From assembly GCF_900104685.1 (NCBI RefSeq), contig NZ_LT629755.1, positions 2,728,001-2,792,000 on the forward strand: 64,000 bases of DNA. Reading direction: 5' to 3'. The DNA is from Agromyces flavus. Its GTDB lineage: Bacteria; Actinomycetota; Actinomycetes; Actinomycetales; Microbacteriaceae. The notes under the pieces were generated by a model, which saw only the letters and a list, made by a program, of their open reading frames with translations, searched no databases and was not told the DNA's origin. Of the stretch, positions 43,692 to 54,063 are shown in pieces. The position numbers were made by a program, and so were the translations under genes. The stretch's first letter is position 1. Every line of letters starts with the position of its first letter.

Positions 43692-46090
43692 CGTGCCTCC
43701 TCGGAGTCGGCCGGAGCGAGCAGCGCCACGGGATACGTTGCCAGTACGTCCGCGAGCGGCAGCGCGCCGCCCTCGTATCGCCGACCGGTGAGGACGTCGA
43801 CGAGCGGCTCGTGCCGCGTGATGACGACCGTGTCGCCCCACGCCCCGGGCGGGGCGCATGCCGCAGGTTCCGCGCCCACGCGCGCCGCCAGCCCGATCGG
43901 CAGGCGCGTCGCGACAGTCACGGCCCCGCCGCGGTCGAACGCGATGGCGTGCCGCGAGGCGAGGTCGACGACCTCCAGCCGGCGGTAGCGGGTGAACCAC
44001 TCGGGCCGATCCCGGCGCAGTCGCAGGGCGCGCGACGTGACGAGCAGCTTCGCGGCCGCGCGCTCGTCGACGGGCGGCAGGTCACCGCGCGTGACCGCGT
44101 CGTCGAGGTCGGCGAGCATGCGCCGCCGAACCGCGAAGTCGACCGGCCGCCGGTTGTCGGGGTCGACCAGGCTCGTCTCCCACAGCTCGCTGCCCTGGTA
44201 GACGTCGGGCACGCCCGGCATGGTCAGCTGCAGCAGCTTGGCCGAGAGCGAGTTCGACCAGCCCGCGGGGGCGAGCCACGCGACGAACGCGTCGAGGCGC
44301 CCGCGCACCGCCGGGTCGTCGAACGCCCGGTCGATCACGTCGTGCATGCGCGCCTCGAACGCCTCATCGGGCCGGGTCCAGTGCGTCGAGACGGATGCCT
44401 CGCGTGAGGCCTTCTCGGCGTACGCATGCGCTCGCCCGCGCTCCAGCGGCCATGCGCCGACGAGCGCCTGCCACAGCAGGGCGTCGAACGGCCCGTCGCC
44501 GGTCGACCCTGCGCCATCCGACGATCGCAGCCATTCGAACTCGGCGGCCCAGCGCTCGGGCGCCTCGGCGAGCGCGTCGATGCGTGCCCGCACGTCCTCG
44601 CCGCGCTTGGTGTCGTGCGTCGACAGCGTGGTCATGGAATGCGGCCACTCGGCGAGGCGTCGTTCCTGCCGCGCGTGGAACCGGTCGACGGTGATCGCGA
44701 ACTCCGACGGGTCGCCGCCGACCTCGGTCAGCGACCCGAGTCGCGTGTACCGGTAGAACGCCGTGTCCTCGACGCCCTTGGCCATGACCATGCCGCTCGT
44801 CTGCTGGAACCGGATCGCGACCGGATGCGCAGGGTCGGCGAGGACGGGCATGAGCGCGTCGATCGTGCCGCCGAGCTCGGGACGGTGCGCCCGCGCCATC
44901 CGCGCCGCCTCGTCGAGGTGCTGCCGGCCGGCCGGCAGGTACGAACGGTAGACGGGGAAGCACGCGAGCAGCTCGGCGAGCGCATCGGCGGCATCGGCCG
45001 GACGGGGCTCGGGCAGCAGGCGCTCGAGCCGGAGCACCTCGCTGCGGAGGATCCCGTCGGCGACGCCCCGCTTGGTGCCGTGGATGAGCTCGTGCCAGTC
45101 GGTCGCGCCCGCGATGCCCGTGGCCTCCCGGAGGCGCGCGTCGAGCGCGTCGAGCGCGTCCTCGCCGTCGGGGTCGATGAGCACGCGGTCCACGTCGGCG
45201 AGCGCGTCGTACCCGGTCGTGCCGTCGGTCCGCCAGTGCGGCGGCAGCGCCTCGTCGCCCTCGAGGATCTTCTCGACGAGCACGTACGCGTCGCCCGTCG
45301 CCGCCGCCAACCGGTCGAGGTAGGCCCCCGGCGCGGCGAGGCCGTCGGGATGGTCGACGCGCAACCCGTCGGCGAGGCCGTCGCGCACCCAGCGGACGAT
45401 CTCGGCGTGCGTCGCGTCGAAGACCGCCGGGTCCTCGACTCGGATGCCGGCGAGCTCGTTCACGGCGAAGAACCGGCGGTAGTTCAGCTCGGCGTCGGCG
45501 CGTGTCCAGTGCACGAGCTCGTAGTGCTGGCGTGCGTGCACCGTCGCGGCGTCGACCCCGTCGGCCTCGTCAGCCGAGCCGGGAGCGAGCGGGAACCGAT
45601 GGTCGAAGTAGCGGAGCTCGCCGTGCTCGACGCGCAGGTCGCCGGCGGCGGCCGCCTCCTCGACCGTGCCGCCCAGCAGCGGGATCCGCACTCGCCCGCC
45701 CGTGAGCGCCCAGTCGACGTCGAACGCCTCGGCGTACGGGGAGTCCGTGCCGTGCTGCAGGAGGCTCCACCACCACGGGTTCTGCGCGGCATCCGCCACG
45801 CCCACGTGGTTGGGCACGATGTCGACCAGGATGCCGCGGCCACGGCGGTGCGCGGCATCCGCCACCGCGTGCAGGCCAGCCGCCCCGCCGCGCGCCCGGT
45901 CCACCTCGCCATGCGCGATGACGTCGTAGCCGTGATCGGACCCGGCACGCGACGGCAGGATCGGCGAGAGGTAGATCCAGTCGGCGCCGAGCGCGTCGAG
46001 GTAGTCGACGACCGCTGCCGCATCGTGCAGGTCGAACGACGGACGAACCTGCAGCCGATACGTCGAGCGCGGTTCGCGGGCCGGGGTCAC
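43688..46090 (-). CDS. treY: Maltooligosyltrehalose synthase
   Basis: This 800-residue GH13 enzyme isomerises the reducing-end alpha-1,4 bond of maltooligosaccharides to the trehalose linkage. The N-terminus is typical ([35 protein letters not shown]), followed by [11 protein letters not shown] and [19 protein letters not shown], and the large insert carrying [22 protein letters not shown]. The GTG start overlaps the glgX stop by 4 nt. Confidence 0.95.
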   Translation of the reverse strand: MTPAREPRSTYRLQVRPSFDLHDAAAVVDYLDALGADWIYLSPILPSRAGSDHGYDVIAHGEVDRARGGAAGLHAVADAAHRRGRGILVDIVPNHVGVADAAQNPWWWSLLQHGTDSPYAEAFDVDWALTGGRVRIPLLGGTVEEAAAAGDLRVEHGELRYFDHRFPLAPGSADEADGVDAATVHARQHYELVHWTRADAELNYRRFFAVNELAGIRVEDPAVFDATHAEIVRWVRDGLADGLRVDHPDGLAAPGAYLDRLAAATGDAYVLVEKILEGDEALPPHWRTDGTTGYDALADVDRVLIDPDGEDALDALDARLREATGIAGATDWHELIHGTKRGVADGILRSEVLRLERLLPEPRPADAADALAELLACFPVYRSYLPAGRQHLDEAARMARAHRPELGGTIDALMPVLADPAHPVAIRFQQTSGMVMAKGVEDTAFYRYTRLGSLTEVGGDPSEFAITVDRFHARQERRLAEWPHSMTTLSTHDTKRGEDVRARIDALAEAPERWAAEFEWLRSSDGAGSTGDGPFDALLWQALVGAWPLERGRAHAYAEKASREASVSTHWTRPDEAFEARMHDVIDRAFDDPAVRGRLDAFVAWLAPAGWSNSLSAKLLQLTMPGVPDVYQGSELWETSLVDPDNRRPVDFAVRRRMLADLDDAVTRGDLPPVDERAAAKLLVTSRALRLRRDRPEWFTRYRRLEVVDLASRHAIAFDRGGAVTVATRLPIGLAARVGAEPAACAPPGAWGDTVVITRHEPLVDVLTGRRYEGGALPLADVLATYPVALLAPADSEEAR

Positions 46091-48306
46091 CTGCCCGCCT
46101 CGGCCTTCGGCGCCGGCGCCTCCTCCTTCGAGGCGGCCACCATCGCCGACAGCGACGCCGCGACGGAATGGTCGACCTCGTCGGGGGTGGGGTCGTGCTG
46201 GCAGAGCACCACGAGCGAACGCTGCTCGAGCGGGATCGTGCCGCCCGGCTGGATCGGGTCGCTGTCGGCGCGCTTGCCCGCCGTGTCGATCAGCACTTCC
46301 CATTCGGGCGAGAACTCGTGCATCGGCAGGGTGAACTCGACCGTGTCGTCGTGCGCGTTGAAGAGCACGATGAAGTGCCGGTCGACGATGCGTTCGCCGC
46401 GCCGGTCGCGCTCGCGGATGCCCTCGCCGTTCAGGAAGACGCCGATCGCCCTGCCGAAGCCCGCGTCCCAGTCCTCGGGCTCCATGGTCGAGCCGTCGGG
46501 GCGCAGCCACACGATGTCGGGAACCGGGTCGCCCTCGCCGCGGCGCACCGGACGCCCGTCGAAGAACCGGCTGCGCCGGAAGGTGGGGTGCTCGGCGCGC
46601 AGCTTCGCCACGGCTGCCGTGAACTCGATGAGCGGCTGGTCGGCGTGATCCCAGTCGACCCAGCTGAGTTCGTTGTCCTGGGCGTAGACGTTGTTGTTGC
46701 CCTGCTGGGTGCGGCCCAGCTCGTCGCCGTGGAGGAGCATCGGGACGCCCTGCGAGAGCAGCAGCGTGGCGATGAAGTTGCGCTGCTGGCGCGCGCGCAA
46801 CGTGAGGATGTCGGGGTCGTCGGTGGGCCCCTCGACGCCGAGGTTGTAGGAGCGGTTGTGCGATTCGCCGTCGTTGTTGTCCTCGCCGTTGGCGTCGTTG
46901 TGCTTCTCGTTGTACGAGACGAGGTCGCGGATGGTGAAGCCGTCGTGCGCGGTCACGAAGTTGATGGATGCCACGGGGCGGCGGCCCGAGTGCTCGTACA
47001 GGTCGGCCGACCCGGTGAATCGCGACGCGAACTCACCGAGCGTCGCGGGTTCGCCGCGCCAGAAGTCGCGCACGGTGTCACGGTACTTGCCGTTCCACTC
47101 GGTCCACTGCGGAGGGAAGTTGCCCACCTGGTAGCCGCCCGGGCCGACGTCCCACGGCTCGGCGATGAGCTTGACCTGCGAGACCACGGGGTCCTGCTGC
47201 ACGAGCTCGAAGAAGGCGGCGAGCCGGTCGACCTCGTAGAACTCGCGCGCGAGGGTGGACGCGAGGTCGAATCGGAAGCCGTCGACGTGCATGTCGAGCA
47301 CCCAGTACCGCAGCGAGTCCATGATGAGCTGCAGCGCGTGCGGGTGGCCCACGTTCAGCGAGTTGCCGGTGCCCGTGTAGTCCATGTAGTACCGCTTGTC
47401 GTCGTCGACGAGCCGGTAGTAGGCGGCATTGTCGATGCCGCGCATGGAGAGCGTCGGCCCGAGGTGGTTGCCCTCGGCGGTGTGGTTGTAGACGACGTCG
47501 AGGATCACCTCGATGCCCGCGGCGTGCAGCGACTTGACCATCGCCTTGAATTCCTGCACCTGCTCGCCGCGCTGGCCGGTCGACGCGTAGGCGTTGTGCG
47601 GCGCGAAGAACGCGATGGTGTTGTACCCCCAGTAGTTCGACAGCCCCTTCTCCTGGAGCGTGCCGTCGTTGACGAACTGGTGCACGGGCATGAGCTCGAT
47701 GGCGGTCACGCCGAGCTTGACGAGGTGGTCGATCACGACGGGATGCCCGATGCCCGCGTAGGTGCCGCGGATCTCGTCGGGGATGCCGGGAAGCGACTCG
47801 GTCAGTCCCTTCACATGCGCCTCGTAGATGAACGTCGAGGCGTACGGCGTCTTGGGCTGGCGGTCGCCCGACCAGTCGAAGAACGGGTTCGTCACGACCC
47901 CGAGCATCATGCTCGCGGCCGAGTCGTCGTCGTTGCGGCCGTCGGGCTTGCCGAACGGATAGCCGAACAGCGACTGGTTCCAGTCCAGCGCGCCGTCGAC
48001 CGCCTTCGCGTAGGGGTCCAGCAGCAGCTTGCTCGGGTTGCACCGCAGCCCCTTCGCCGGGTCGTTCGGCCCGTGGACACGGTAGCCGTAGCGCTGGCCG
48101 GGCTGGACCTGCGGCAGGTAGGCGTGCCAGATGAAGGCGTCGACCTCGATGAGCTCGACCCGGGTCTCGACGCGGTCGTCGTCGAACAGGCAGAGCTCGA
48201 CGCGCTCGGCCACCTCGCTGAACAACGCGAAGTTCGTGCCGTTGCCGTCGAACGTCGCACCCAGCGGGTAGGTCGATCCGGGCCAAGTGTGCAATTCGTC
48301 CCCCAA
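46087..48306 (-). CDS. glgX: Glycogen debranching enzyme
   Basis: This 739-residue GH13 isoamylase-type enzyme removes alpha-1,6 branches from limit dextrin, making linear chains for TreY. It has [52 protein letters not shown] and the segment [19 protein letters not shown]. The start is a TTG at 48306 (or a TTG at 48294); I see no ATG or strong ribosome-binding site, so the start is uncertain by a few codons. It heads the operon that makes trehalose from glycogen. Confidence 0.92.
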   Translation of the reverse strand: MGDELHTWPGSTYPLGATFDGNGTNFALFSEVAERVELCLFDDDRVETRVELIEVDAFIWHAYLPQVQPGQRYGYRVHGPNDPAKGLRCNPSKLLLDPYAKAVDGALDWNQSLFGYPFGKPDGRNDDDSAASMMLGVVTNPFFDWSGDRQPKTPYASTFIYEAHVKGLTESLPGIPDEIRGTYAGIGHPVVIDHLVKLGVTAIELMPVHQFVNDGTLQEKGLSNYWGYNTIAFFAPHNAYASTGQRGEQVQEFKAMVKSLHAAGIEVILDVVYNHTAEGNHLGPTLSMRGIDNAAYYRLVDDDKRYYMDYTGTGNSLNVGHPHALQLIMDSLRYWVLDMHVDGFRFDLASTLAREFYEVDRLAAFFELVQQDPVVSQVKLIAEPWDVGPGGYQVGNFPPQWTEWNGKYRDTVRDFWRGEPATLGEFASRFTGSADLYEHSGRRPVASINFVTAHDGFTIRDLVSYNEKHNDANGEDNNDGESHNRSYNLGVEGPTDDPDILTLRARQQRNFIATLLLSQGVPMLLHGDELGRTQQGNNNVYAQDNELSWVDWDHADQPLIEFTAAVAKLRAEHPTFRRSRFFDGRPVRRGEGDPVPDIVWLRPDGSTMEPEDWDAGFGRAIGVFLNGEGIRERDRRGERIVDRHFIVLFNAHDDTVEFTLPMHEFSPEWEVLIDTAGKRADSDPIQPGGTIPLEQRSLVVLCQHDPTPDEVDHSVAASLSAMVAASKEEAPAPKAEAGR

Positions 48307-48380
48307 CGGTCAGCCTCACGCCATCGTAGGCGGCGCACACCTCCGCCCGGGGCCGCTTGACAGCCGGCGCCGCTCGCACG

Positions 48381-48417
48381 AACGGCCGGAGTGCGGGCGT
48401 TCCGCACTCCGGCCGTT
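48381..48417 (-). terminator. Terminator hairpin, 16-bp perfect stem
   Basis: AACGGCCGGAGTGCGG (48381-48396) pairs fully with 48402-48417 around a 5-nt loop. It lies 39 nt beyond the stop of the small lipoprotein gene on the minus strand. Confidence 0.75.
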
Positions 48418-48456
48418 CAGGAGGTCGGGGGATCGGCGTCATGGACGCCGGGCCGG

Positions 48457-48915
48457 CTACTCCTCGTCGGACGTGCAGACGTCGGCCACGGCCACAGCCG
48501 CTTCCTGCACAGCGGTCTGCTGCTCGGCCTGGGCGTCGGGGTCCTGCTCGACGACGGTGGCCTCGGGGTCCTCCTCGGACGGGCCCTCGGTCAGGCCGTC
48601 GGCGTACTCCGACACGCCCTCGAGCGTCGCGGTGAAGTCGTCGACCGCGCTCTCGAGGTCGTCGCTCTCGGCCTCACCGGCAGCCTCTTCCGAACGGGAC
48701 TTCGCCTCGTCGAGGTACTCCTCCAGGTCGTCGACCGATGCGGGATTGGCCAGGTTGTTCTGCACGCCGTTCGAGATGTCGCGGACCTCGGTGGCAACGG
48801 TGGTGCAGTTGTCTTCGGACGAACCAGCGCTGTCACCGCCTCCATCGGCCGCGCACCCCGACAAGGCGAGTGCACCGGCGAACATGAGTACGGCGGGCAT
48901 GGCGAGACGTCGCAT
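48457..48915 (-). CDS. Small acidic lipoprotein (152 aa)
   Basis: This 152-residue protein has a lipoprotein signal (MRRLAMPAVLMFAGALALSGC, Cys at about residue 21). The mature part is acidic and helical with two cysteines (NCTTVATEV near the start and ADVCTSDEE at the end). Function is unknown. The ATG is preceded by GAAGGAG. It is divergent from the surface-protein gene downstream. Confidence 0.8.
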   Translation of the reverse strand: MRRLAMPAVLMFAGALALSGCAADGGGDSAGSSEDNCTTVATEVRDISNGVQNNLANPASVDDLEEYLDEAKSRSEEAAGEAESDDLESAVDDFTATLEGVSEYADGLTEGPSEEDPEATVVEQDPDAQAEQQTAVQEAAVAVADVCTSDEE

Positions 48916-49010
48916 CGCAGACTCCTTCGTTCTCGTGAAACAGAGTGGAGTCTACGCTTCGCCACCGACTTCCCGCACGGGGCCGAGCCGCACCCCCAGA
49001 TCGGGGCCTG

Positions 49011-49032
49011 TTCAGGTGTTTGAACGCCTGAA
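49011..49032. promoter_or_regulatory. 22-bp imperfect palindrome upstream of the PxKF gene
   Basis: TTCAGG at 49011-49016 and CCTGAA at 49027-49032 flank a near-symmetric centre, with 9 of 11 base pairs matching. It lies in the 205-nt gap between the small lipoprotein gene and the surface-protein gene and could be an operator for either. Similar TTCAGG/CCTGAA words occur at 63671-63743. Confidence 0.4.
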
Positions 49033-49120
49033 ACGTTCTTCCGAGGCCGGGATGCCGCTTACCGTCGAGGATGGCCTGCCCGCCCGGGGCGCGCCGCGGA
49101 CCCGAAAGCGGAACTCCCTC

Positions 49121-51076
49121 ATGCAACGAACCCTGACCCGAACGGGAATGGCCGGCGCGTTCGCGGCGCTGACCGTGGCGTCGGTCCTCGGCGCCTCGCT
49201 CGTCGCCTACGCCGACAATATCCAGGGCACGATCACCGACAGCGTGTCCGGTGCACTCGTGCTCGAGGCCGGCACCGGTAAGGCCGGCGCTGGCGGAATC
49301 CGAGTGATCGGTACCGGCGGCGATGGCGACCCGATGTGCAATATCGACTCTGGCGACCCCCCGTTGGTGCTCGACATCGTCACGCCGCAGGGCATCACCG
49401 CCTCACCCGATCCCCTCACACTCACCGAATGCGATAACACGTTCACGCCGGTGTACTTCACGGCGTCCAGTACGGCGGTGAGCGGTGTCGTGACGGTCAC
49501 CATCCAGTCGGCTCCCGCCGGTGGTTTCGACAATCAAGTGAAGATCCCGATCACGGTCACGTACCCCAACACGGCTCCGAAGGTTTCGGTGGAGGGAGTG
49601 ACGTCGGACCTCTACGAGATCGGATCCGAGCCCACTCCGACCTGTTCGGTGATCGACGCGGAGGACGACCCGATCACCATCCCCTCACCGGTGATGACCG
49701 GCACGCTGACGAACGGCTTGGGCACGCTCACCGCGACCTGCGACTACACCGATAAGGGCGGCCTGAAGGCGACGACCGCGTCGGCGACATACAGGATCGT
49801 CGACACCGGGAAACCGACGATCTCACACGTCCTCTCGCCCGCTGACCCGAACGCGAACGGCTGGTTCAAAACCCCCGTCGGGATCGATTTCACGTGTGCA
49901 GACGGTGGCTCTGGCTTCCAGTCGTGCGGGCCCGACACCACACTCGGCGACGGCGCCGACCAGACCTACACCGGCACCGCTGTGGACTGGGCGGGCAACA
50001 CCGCGACCGACGTCGTCTCGGGCATCAACATCGACTCGGTCGCTCCCGGCATCAGCGCAACGCTGAACCCGGCCGCACCCGACGGTTCCAACGGCTGGTA
50101 CCGCACGGCGGTCCAGGTGGGCTTCGAGTGCGCCGACGCGCTCTCGAAGATCGACACCTGCCTCGGCAGCACGACGATCACCGACACGTCTGCCGGCAGC
50201 GCCACTGGAACGGCGACGGACCGAGCGGGCAACACCGCCACGACCTCGGTCTCGGGCCTGAAGGTCGACACGGTCGCCCCGACGATCGAGGGCAGCTACG
50301 CACCCGCGAAGCCGGAAAGCGGATGGTTCAAGACGCCGGTCACCGTCCACTTCGAGTGCGACGACGAGACGTCCAAGATCGCAGGCTGCACCGACGACAC
50401 CGTTCTCGGCGAGGGTGAGGACCAGTCGGTTTCCGGCACGGCTACCGACGTCGCCGGGAACACGGGAAACGACACCGTCTCGGACATCGATGTCGACCTC
50501 ACCAAGCCTACGTTGGCGTTCGTAGGGGACTTCGGCTCGAAGCACTACTTCGGAGCGGTGCCGTCCGCGCCGAACTGCATCGCCGAGGACGCGCTCTCCG
50601 GTCTCGTGACGCCGTGCAAGGTCACCGGCGGTGGGACTGAAGTCGGTACGCACAAGTTCACCGCGACGGCGATCGACCGTGCCGGCAACGTCGCGACGAC
50701 GTCGCTGACCTACGAGGTACTCGCCTGGAACGTCAAGGGCTTCACCAGCCCCGTTGACATGGCCGGCGTACTGAACACCGTGAAGGGCGGCAGCACCGTG
50801 CCGATGAAGTTCGAGATCTTCGCGGGAACGACCGAACTGACGTCGCTGTCGGAGGTCACGAAGTTCGCCGCGGCGGAGGTCACGTGCGTCGGCTCGGACG
50901 TCATCACCGACGAGATCGAGTTCACCGTCACCGGCGGCACGCAGCTGCGGTATGACGCCACGGCGGGGCAATACATCCAGAACTGGGCGACTCCGAAGAA
51001 GCCGGGGTCGTGCTACAGGGTCACCATGACCGCTCGAGATGGCTCCTCCATCGCGGCAATCTTCAAGCTGAAGTAA
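49121..51076 (+). CDS. Secreted PxKF-domain surface protein with Ig-like repeats
   Basis: This 651-residue protein has a signal peptide (RTGMAGAFAALTVASVLGASLVAYA, cleavage near residue 27). After an N-terminal region come three related Ig-like repeats of about 75-80 residues, each with GW(F/Y)(K/R)T, Cys-containing CADxxS-type loops, a GTATDxAGNT segment and VSG-x-x-VD-x-x-x-P ends. The C-terminus carries the PxKF motif (STVPMKFEIFAG). No LPXTG anchor is visible. Codon use is less GC-biased than in the neighbours (for example AAT, ATA, GGT, TTG), so horizontal acquisition is possible. Confidence 0.85.
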   Translation: MQRTLTRTGMAGAFAALTVASVLGASLVAYADNIQGTITDSVSGALVLEAGTGKAGAGGIRVIGTGGDGDPMCNIDSGDPPLVLDIVTPQGITASPDPLTLTECDNTFTPVYFTASSTAVSGVVTVTIQSAPAGGFDNQVKIPITVTYPNTAPKVSVEGVTSDLYEIGSEPTPTCSVIDAEDDPITIPSPVMTGTLTNGLGTLTATCDYTDKGGLKATTASATYRIVDTGKPTISHVLSPADPNANGWFKTPVGIDFTCADGGSGFQSCGPDTTLGDGADQTYTGTAVDWAGNTATDVVSGINIDSVAPGISATLNPAAPDGSNGWYRTAVQVGFECADALSKIDTCLGSTTITDTSAGSATGTATDRAGNTATTSVSGLKVDTVAPTIEGSYAPAKPESGWFKTPVTVHFECDDETSKIAGCTDDTVLGEGEDQSVSGTATDVAGNTGNDTVSDIDVDLTKPTLAFVGDFGSKHYFGAVPSAPNCIAEDALSGLVTPCKVTGGGTEVGTHKFTATAIDRAGNVATTSLTYEVLAWNVKGFTSPVDMAGVLNTVKGGSTVPMKFEIFAGTTELTSLSEVTKFAAAEVTCVGSDVITDEIEFTVTGGTQLRYDATAGQYIQNWATPKKPGSCYRVTMTARDGSSIAAIFKLK

Positions 51077-51089
51077 GGCTCCCCAGACC

Positions 51090-51128
51090 GGAAGGCCCCG
51101 AGCACACTCACGCCGCTCGGGGCTTTCC
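51090..51128. terminator. Bidirectional terminator hairpin between PxKF gene and response regulator
   Basis: GGAAGGCCCCGAG (51090-51102) pairs with CTCGGGGCTTTCC (51116-51128), with one G-T wobble, around a 13-nt loop. It lies between the convergent stop codons, so it can end both transcripts; the plus-strand copy ends with a short T-run. Confidence 0.75.
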
Positions 51129-51132
51129 GCTG

Positions 51133-51777
51133 TCAATCGCCGCTGAGCAGGCGGAGGGCGCTCTCGCGGTCGCGGACCGCGAGCTTCTTGAGCACGGACG
51201 ACACGTGCACGCGCACCGTGGTCGGCGACAGGAAGAGCCGCGTCGCCACCTGCTCGGTGCTGAGCCCGCGGCTCAGTAACTCCATGACCTCCCACTCGCG
51301 GGCGCTGAGCTTGCCGGCCGCCGCCGACGACCGGCCGAAGCGGCGCCGGGTGGGAGCGCGGAACTCGTCGAGCACGCGAGCCACGAGGGCCGGCGGCATC
51401 GCCGCCTCGCCCGCGAGCACGCCGCGCAGCGAGGGGACGAGGGTGGTGGGGTCGGCGTCCTTGAGCAGGTAGCCGACGGCCCCGGCGCGCAGCGAATCGA
51501 ACAGGTCGTCGTCGTCGCGCGACTGGGTGAGCATGACGATCGCGGTGTCGGGGGCGGTGCGGCGGATCTCCTGGGCGGCCCGGATGCCGTTGCCCGGCAT
51601 GTGGATGTCCAGCAGCGCGACATCCGGTCGCTGCCGGACCGTGAGCTCGATCGCCTCGTCGGCGTTCTTCGCGACTCCGACCACGCGACATCCGCCGGTA
51701 TCGAGGCCCCTGCGCACCGCATCGCGAAGCCGCGCGTCGTCGTCGGCGATGACCGCCCGGATGACCTCGGCTACCAC
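51133..51777 (-). CDS. LuxR/NarL-type response regulator
   Basis: This 214-residue protein has a receiver domain with the acidic pair DDDAR, phosphoacceptor Asp in VALLDIHMPGNG (about residue 60), the T/S in VMLTQS and Lys in YLLKDAD, then a C-terminal LuxR helix-turn-helix (LSAREWEVMELLSRGLSTEQVATRLFLSPTTVRVHV). The GTG at 51777 overlaps the kinase stop by 7 nt. It is the output partner of that kinase and may control the adjacent secreted protein; that is inference. Confidence 0.94.
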   Translation of the reverse strand: MVAEVIRAVIADDDARLRDAVRRGLDTGGCRVVGVAKNADEAIELTVRQRPDVALLDIHMPGNGIRAAQEIRRTAPDTAIVMLTQSRDDDDLFDSLRAGAVGYLLKDADPTTLVPSLRGVLAGEAAMPPALVARVLDEFRAPTRRRFGRSSAAAGKLSAREWEVMELLSRGLSTEQVATRLFLSPTTVRVHVSSVLKKLAVRDRESALRLLSGD

Positions 51778-53261
51778 GTCACCGTCACCACGCAGCCTTC
51801 TCCCGGCGATGACCGGATCTGCAACTCGCCCGGCAGCCCGCGGGCGCGGTCCTCCATGCTGACCAGCCCATACCCGCCGGATCCGTCCGGCGAGGCGGTC
51901 GCCGACGCGGACGCCCAATCGAAGCCGGACCCGTCGTCGGTGATCGTGAGCCGGCGCTGGCCGTTGTCGCGTTCGAGCTGGATGCGCACGTTGTTCGCTC
52001 CGCCGTGGCGCACGCCGTTGAGCACCGCCTCACGGGTGATCCTCATGAGGGCGTGGCGCTGATCGCGGTCGACCTGGATGGAATCGTCGAGGTCGACCTC
52101 GAGGTCGACGCGGTGACGCTCCGCGAGCTCGCGCGCCGTGCGGTGCAGGACGAACCCGAGCGATTCGTCGCCGACCTGCCCGAGTGCGTTCACCGCCGCA
52201 CGCGCCTCGTCGAGCGCGCGCTCGGTCGCATCGGCGATGTGGCGCTTGGACGAACCCGGCGGGATGCCGTTCGTCTCGATCCGGATGTAGGCGAGCTCCT
52301 GCAGCAGGCCGTCGTGCAGCTCGCGCGCGAGTCGGCGACGGTCCTCGCGCACGGCCGATCGCGTCTGGTCGCTCCAGTAGTGCTGCAACTCGCGCAGCGC
52401 ACCGATCATGAGCAGCAGGTAGCAGCCCGTGCGGAGCAGGTCGCCCGTGTACAGCCAATCGGTGTAGATCGAGGGGAAGAGCAGGTAGTTGATCCGCGCG
52501 AACGCGGCGAGCGTGAAGGCGGGTGCGAACCAGCGCAACAGCTCGTCGTCGCGGCGTGCGGCCTGGCGGGCGAAGCTCACCGACGCGACGAGGAAGCAGG
52601 CCGCGCCGGCGGCCTGGATGGCGAGGAGCACCGGGTGTCCGGTGATGAGCGGCGTGACCGTGTCGTCGGGCGGTGGATCGAGCGCCACCGGGAGCGCGTC
52701 GCGCACGCCCCACAGCACCACCCAGCACAGGGCGATGAGCAGCGCCGGCGCAGCCAGCGTCCACCGCCGAAGCACCCGTGGAGCGGTTCGCGCACCGACG
52801 AGTGCCGCGGCCAGCACGAGGACCGCACCACTGACTCGCACGATGAGGGGCAGCCAGACGTTGAGCCGTCCGTCCCGTACGCCGATCAGCTCCTCGAGGA
52901 TGTAGCTGAGTCCGAGGCCCGCGACGGCGAGGAGCAGCATCGCCTCGGTCAGGAGCCAGTCCTGCAGGCGCCATCCGCGGAGGAACCGGTTATGCAGCAG
53001 GTACGCCACGAACAGGGCGATGCAGGCATCGACGGAGTCGAGCACGAGGTGCAGCGAACGGTTGGCGAAGCCGAACGGAACCGGGCTGAACAGCAGCAGC
53101 GCGGTGACGAGGAGGCAGAACAGCCAGACGGCGATGGTCAGCGGATACCAGGGTCCGTGACGCGGTCGGGATGGCTCGGCAGGGCGGACGCTCGGTGCCT
53201 GCGGGTCGGCATGCGTCGGCGACGCCCCCTCCCCCGAGGTCGTTCCGCCATCGACGCCCAT
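51771..53261 (-). CDS. Membrane sensor histidine kinase (NarX/HisKA_3 type)
   Basis: This 496-residue kinase has a disordered N-terminus, about eight hydrophobic helices (roughly residues 40-290) forming a membrane sensor, then a HisKA_3 dimerisation segment RRRLARELHDGLLQELAYI (phosphorylated His in ELHDG, about residue 317) and an HATPase_c domain ending with GYGLVSMEDRARGLPG. The signal is unknown. TAGACT (53317-53322, minus strand) is its likely -10, with a short leader carrying GGAG. It is co-transcribed with the response regulator. Confidence 0.92.
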   Translation of the reverse strand: MGVDGGTTSGEGASPTHADPQAPSVRPAEPSRPRHGPWYPLTIAVWLFCLLVTALLLFSPVPFGFANRSLHLVLDSVDACIALFVAYLLHNRFLRGWRLQDWLLTEAMLLLAVAGLGLSYILEELIGVRDGRLNVWLPLIVRVSGAVLVLAAALVGARTAPRVLRRWTLAAPALLIALCWVVLWGVRDALPVALDPPPDDTVTPLITGHPVLLAIQAAGAACFLVASVSFARQAARRDDELLRWFAPAFTLAAFARINYLLFPSIYTDWLYTGDLLRTGCYLLLMIGALRELQHYWSDQTRSAVREDRRRLARELHDGLLQELAYIRIETNGIPPGSSKRHIADATERALDEARAAVNALGQVGDESLGFVLHRTARELAERHRVDLEVDLDDSIQVDRDQRHALMRITREAVLNGVRHGGANNVRIQLERDNGQRRLTITDDGSGFDWASASATASPDGSGGYGLVSMEDRARGLPGELQIRSSPGEGCVVTVTW

Positions 53262-53424
53262 CGATCAGCTCCGAAGGTCCATTCCCCCCGCCGGCTCGCC
53301 GCCGATCGGTGGCCCGAGTCTACCGGGGCGCTGCATGCGCAGCACTGGCTTGACGCGGCGGGGCGCCGCACGGCATGCTGCACCTCGCGACCGGCCGGCA
53401 CGCCGCCGTCGCGTCGCGTTGCGC

Positions 53425-54000
53425 CTACCCGAACACCCCCTGGGTGAGCACGCGGTACACGTCCGCAGCGACCTGGCGATGATCGACACCGTGCGTCACG
53501 AGCTGGATGCCCGCGCCGAGCACACCCTGGACGAGCATGGCCGACCGTTCGGGCTCGGCTTCCCCGGCGTCGGCGAGGACCTGCACGAGCGGACGGAGCA
53601 GCGCGTCATGCATCACCATGAGGTCCTCGTACCGGCTGGGGTGCAGGTCGGCCTCGCGCAGCGCACCGGCGAGGTCGTGCCGGCCGTCGGCGGTCATCGC
53701 CATCGTCGCGTCGACCAGCGCGCGCAGCTTCGGGAGGCCGGCCTCGACCTCCGCCAGCGCCTGCTCGATCTCGGCGTCCCACGCGGCGAACACGTCGATC
53801 GCGATCGCCACGAGCAGGTCGTCCTTCGACGGGAAGTAGTCGTAGAAGCTCGAGCGCGCCAAGCCGGCACGCTCGGTCACCGTACGGGCGGTGATGCCCG
53901 CCATTCCGTCCTCGACCAGGATCCGCCCCCCGGCCTCGACGAGCGCAGCACGCTGCGCCGCCCGGTGCTCGGCGACCGTCGGGGCGGAGATCTTCGGCAT
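53425..54000 (-). CDS. TetR-family transcriptional regulator
   Basis: This 191-residue regulator has the TetR N-terminal helix-turn-helix (GGRILVEDGMAGITARTVTERAGLARSSFYDYFPSKDDLLVAIA, about residues 24-67) and a ligand-binding C-terminal domain. GATAAT (54007-54012, minus strand) ends 6 nt before the ATG, so the start is leaderless. It probably controls the adjacent glutaryl-CoA dehydrogenase gene and/or the CoA-transferase gene, through the palindrome at 55334-55350. Confidence 0.9.
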   Translation of the reverse strand: MPKISAPTVAEHRAAQRAALVEAGGRILVEDGMAGITARTVTERAGLARSSFYDYFPSKDDLLVAIAIDVFAAWDAEIEQALAEVEAGLPKLRALVDATMAMTADGRHDLAGALREADLHPSRYEDLMVMHDALLRPLVQVLADAGEAEPERSAMLVQGVLGAGIQLVTHGVDHRQVAADVYRVLTQGVFG

Positions 54001-54063
54001 CCGGCAATTATCCTCCGGCGGGCGTGCGCGAGGCCGACGCGCAACCGGGTCTGCTTCTCCGGC

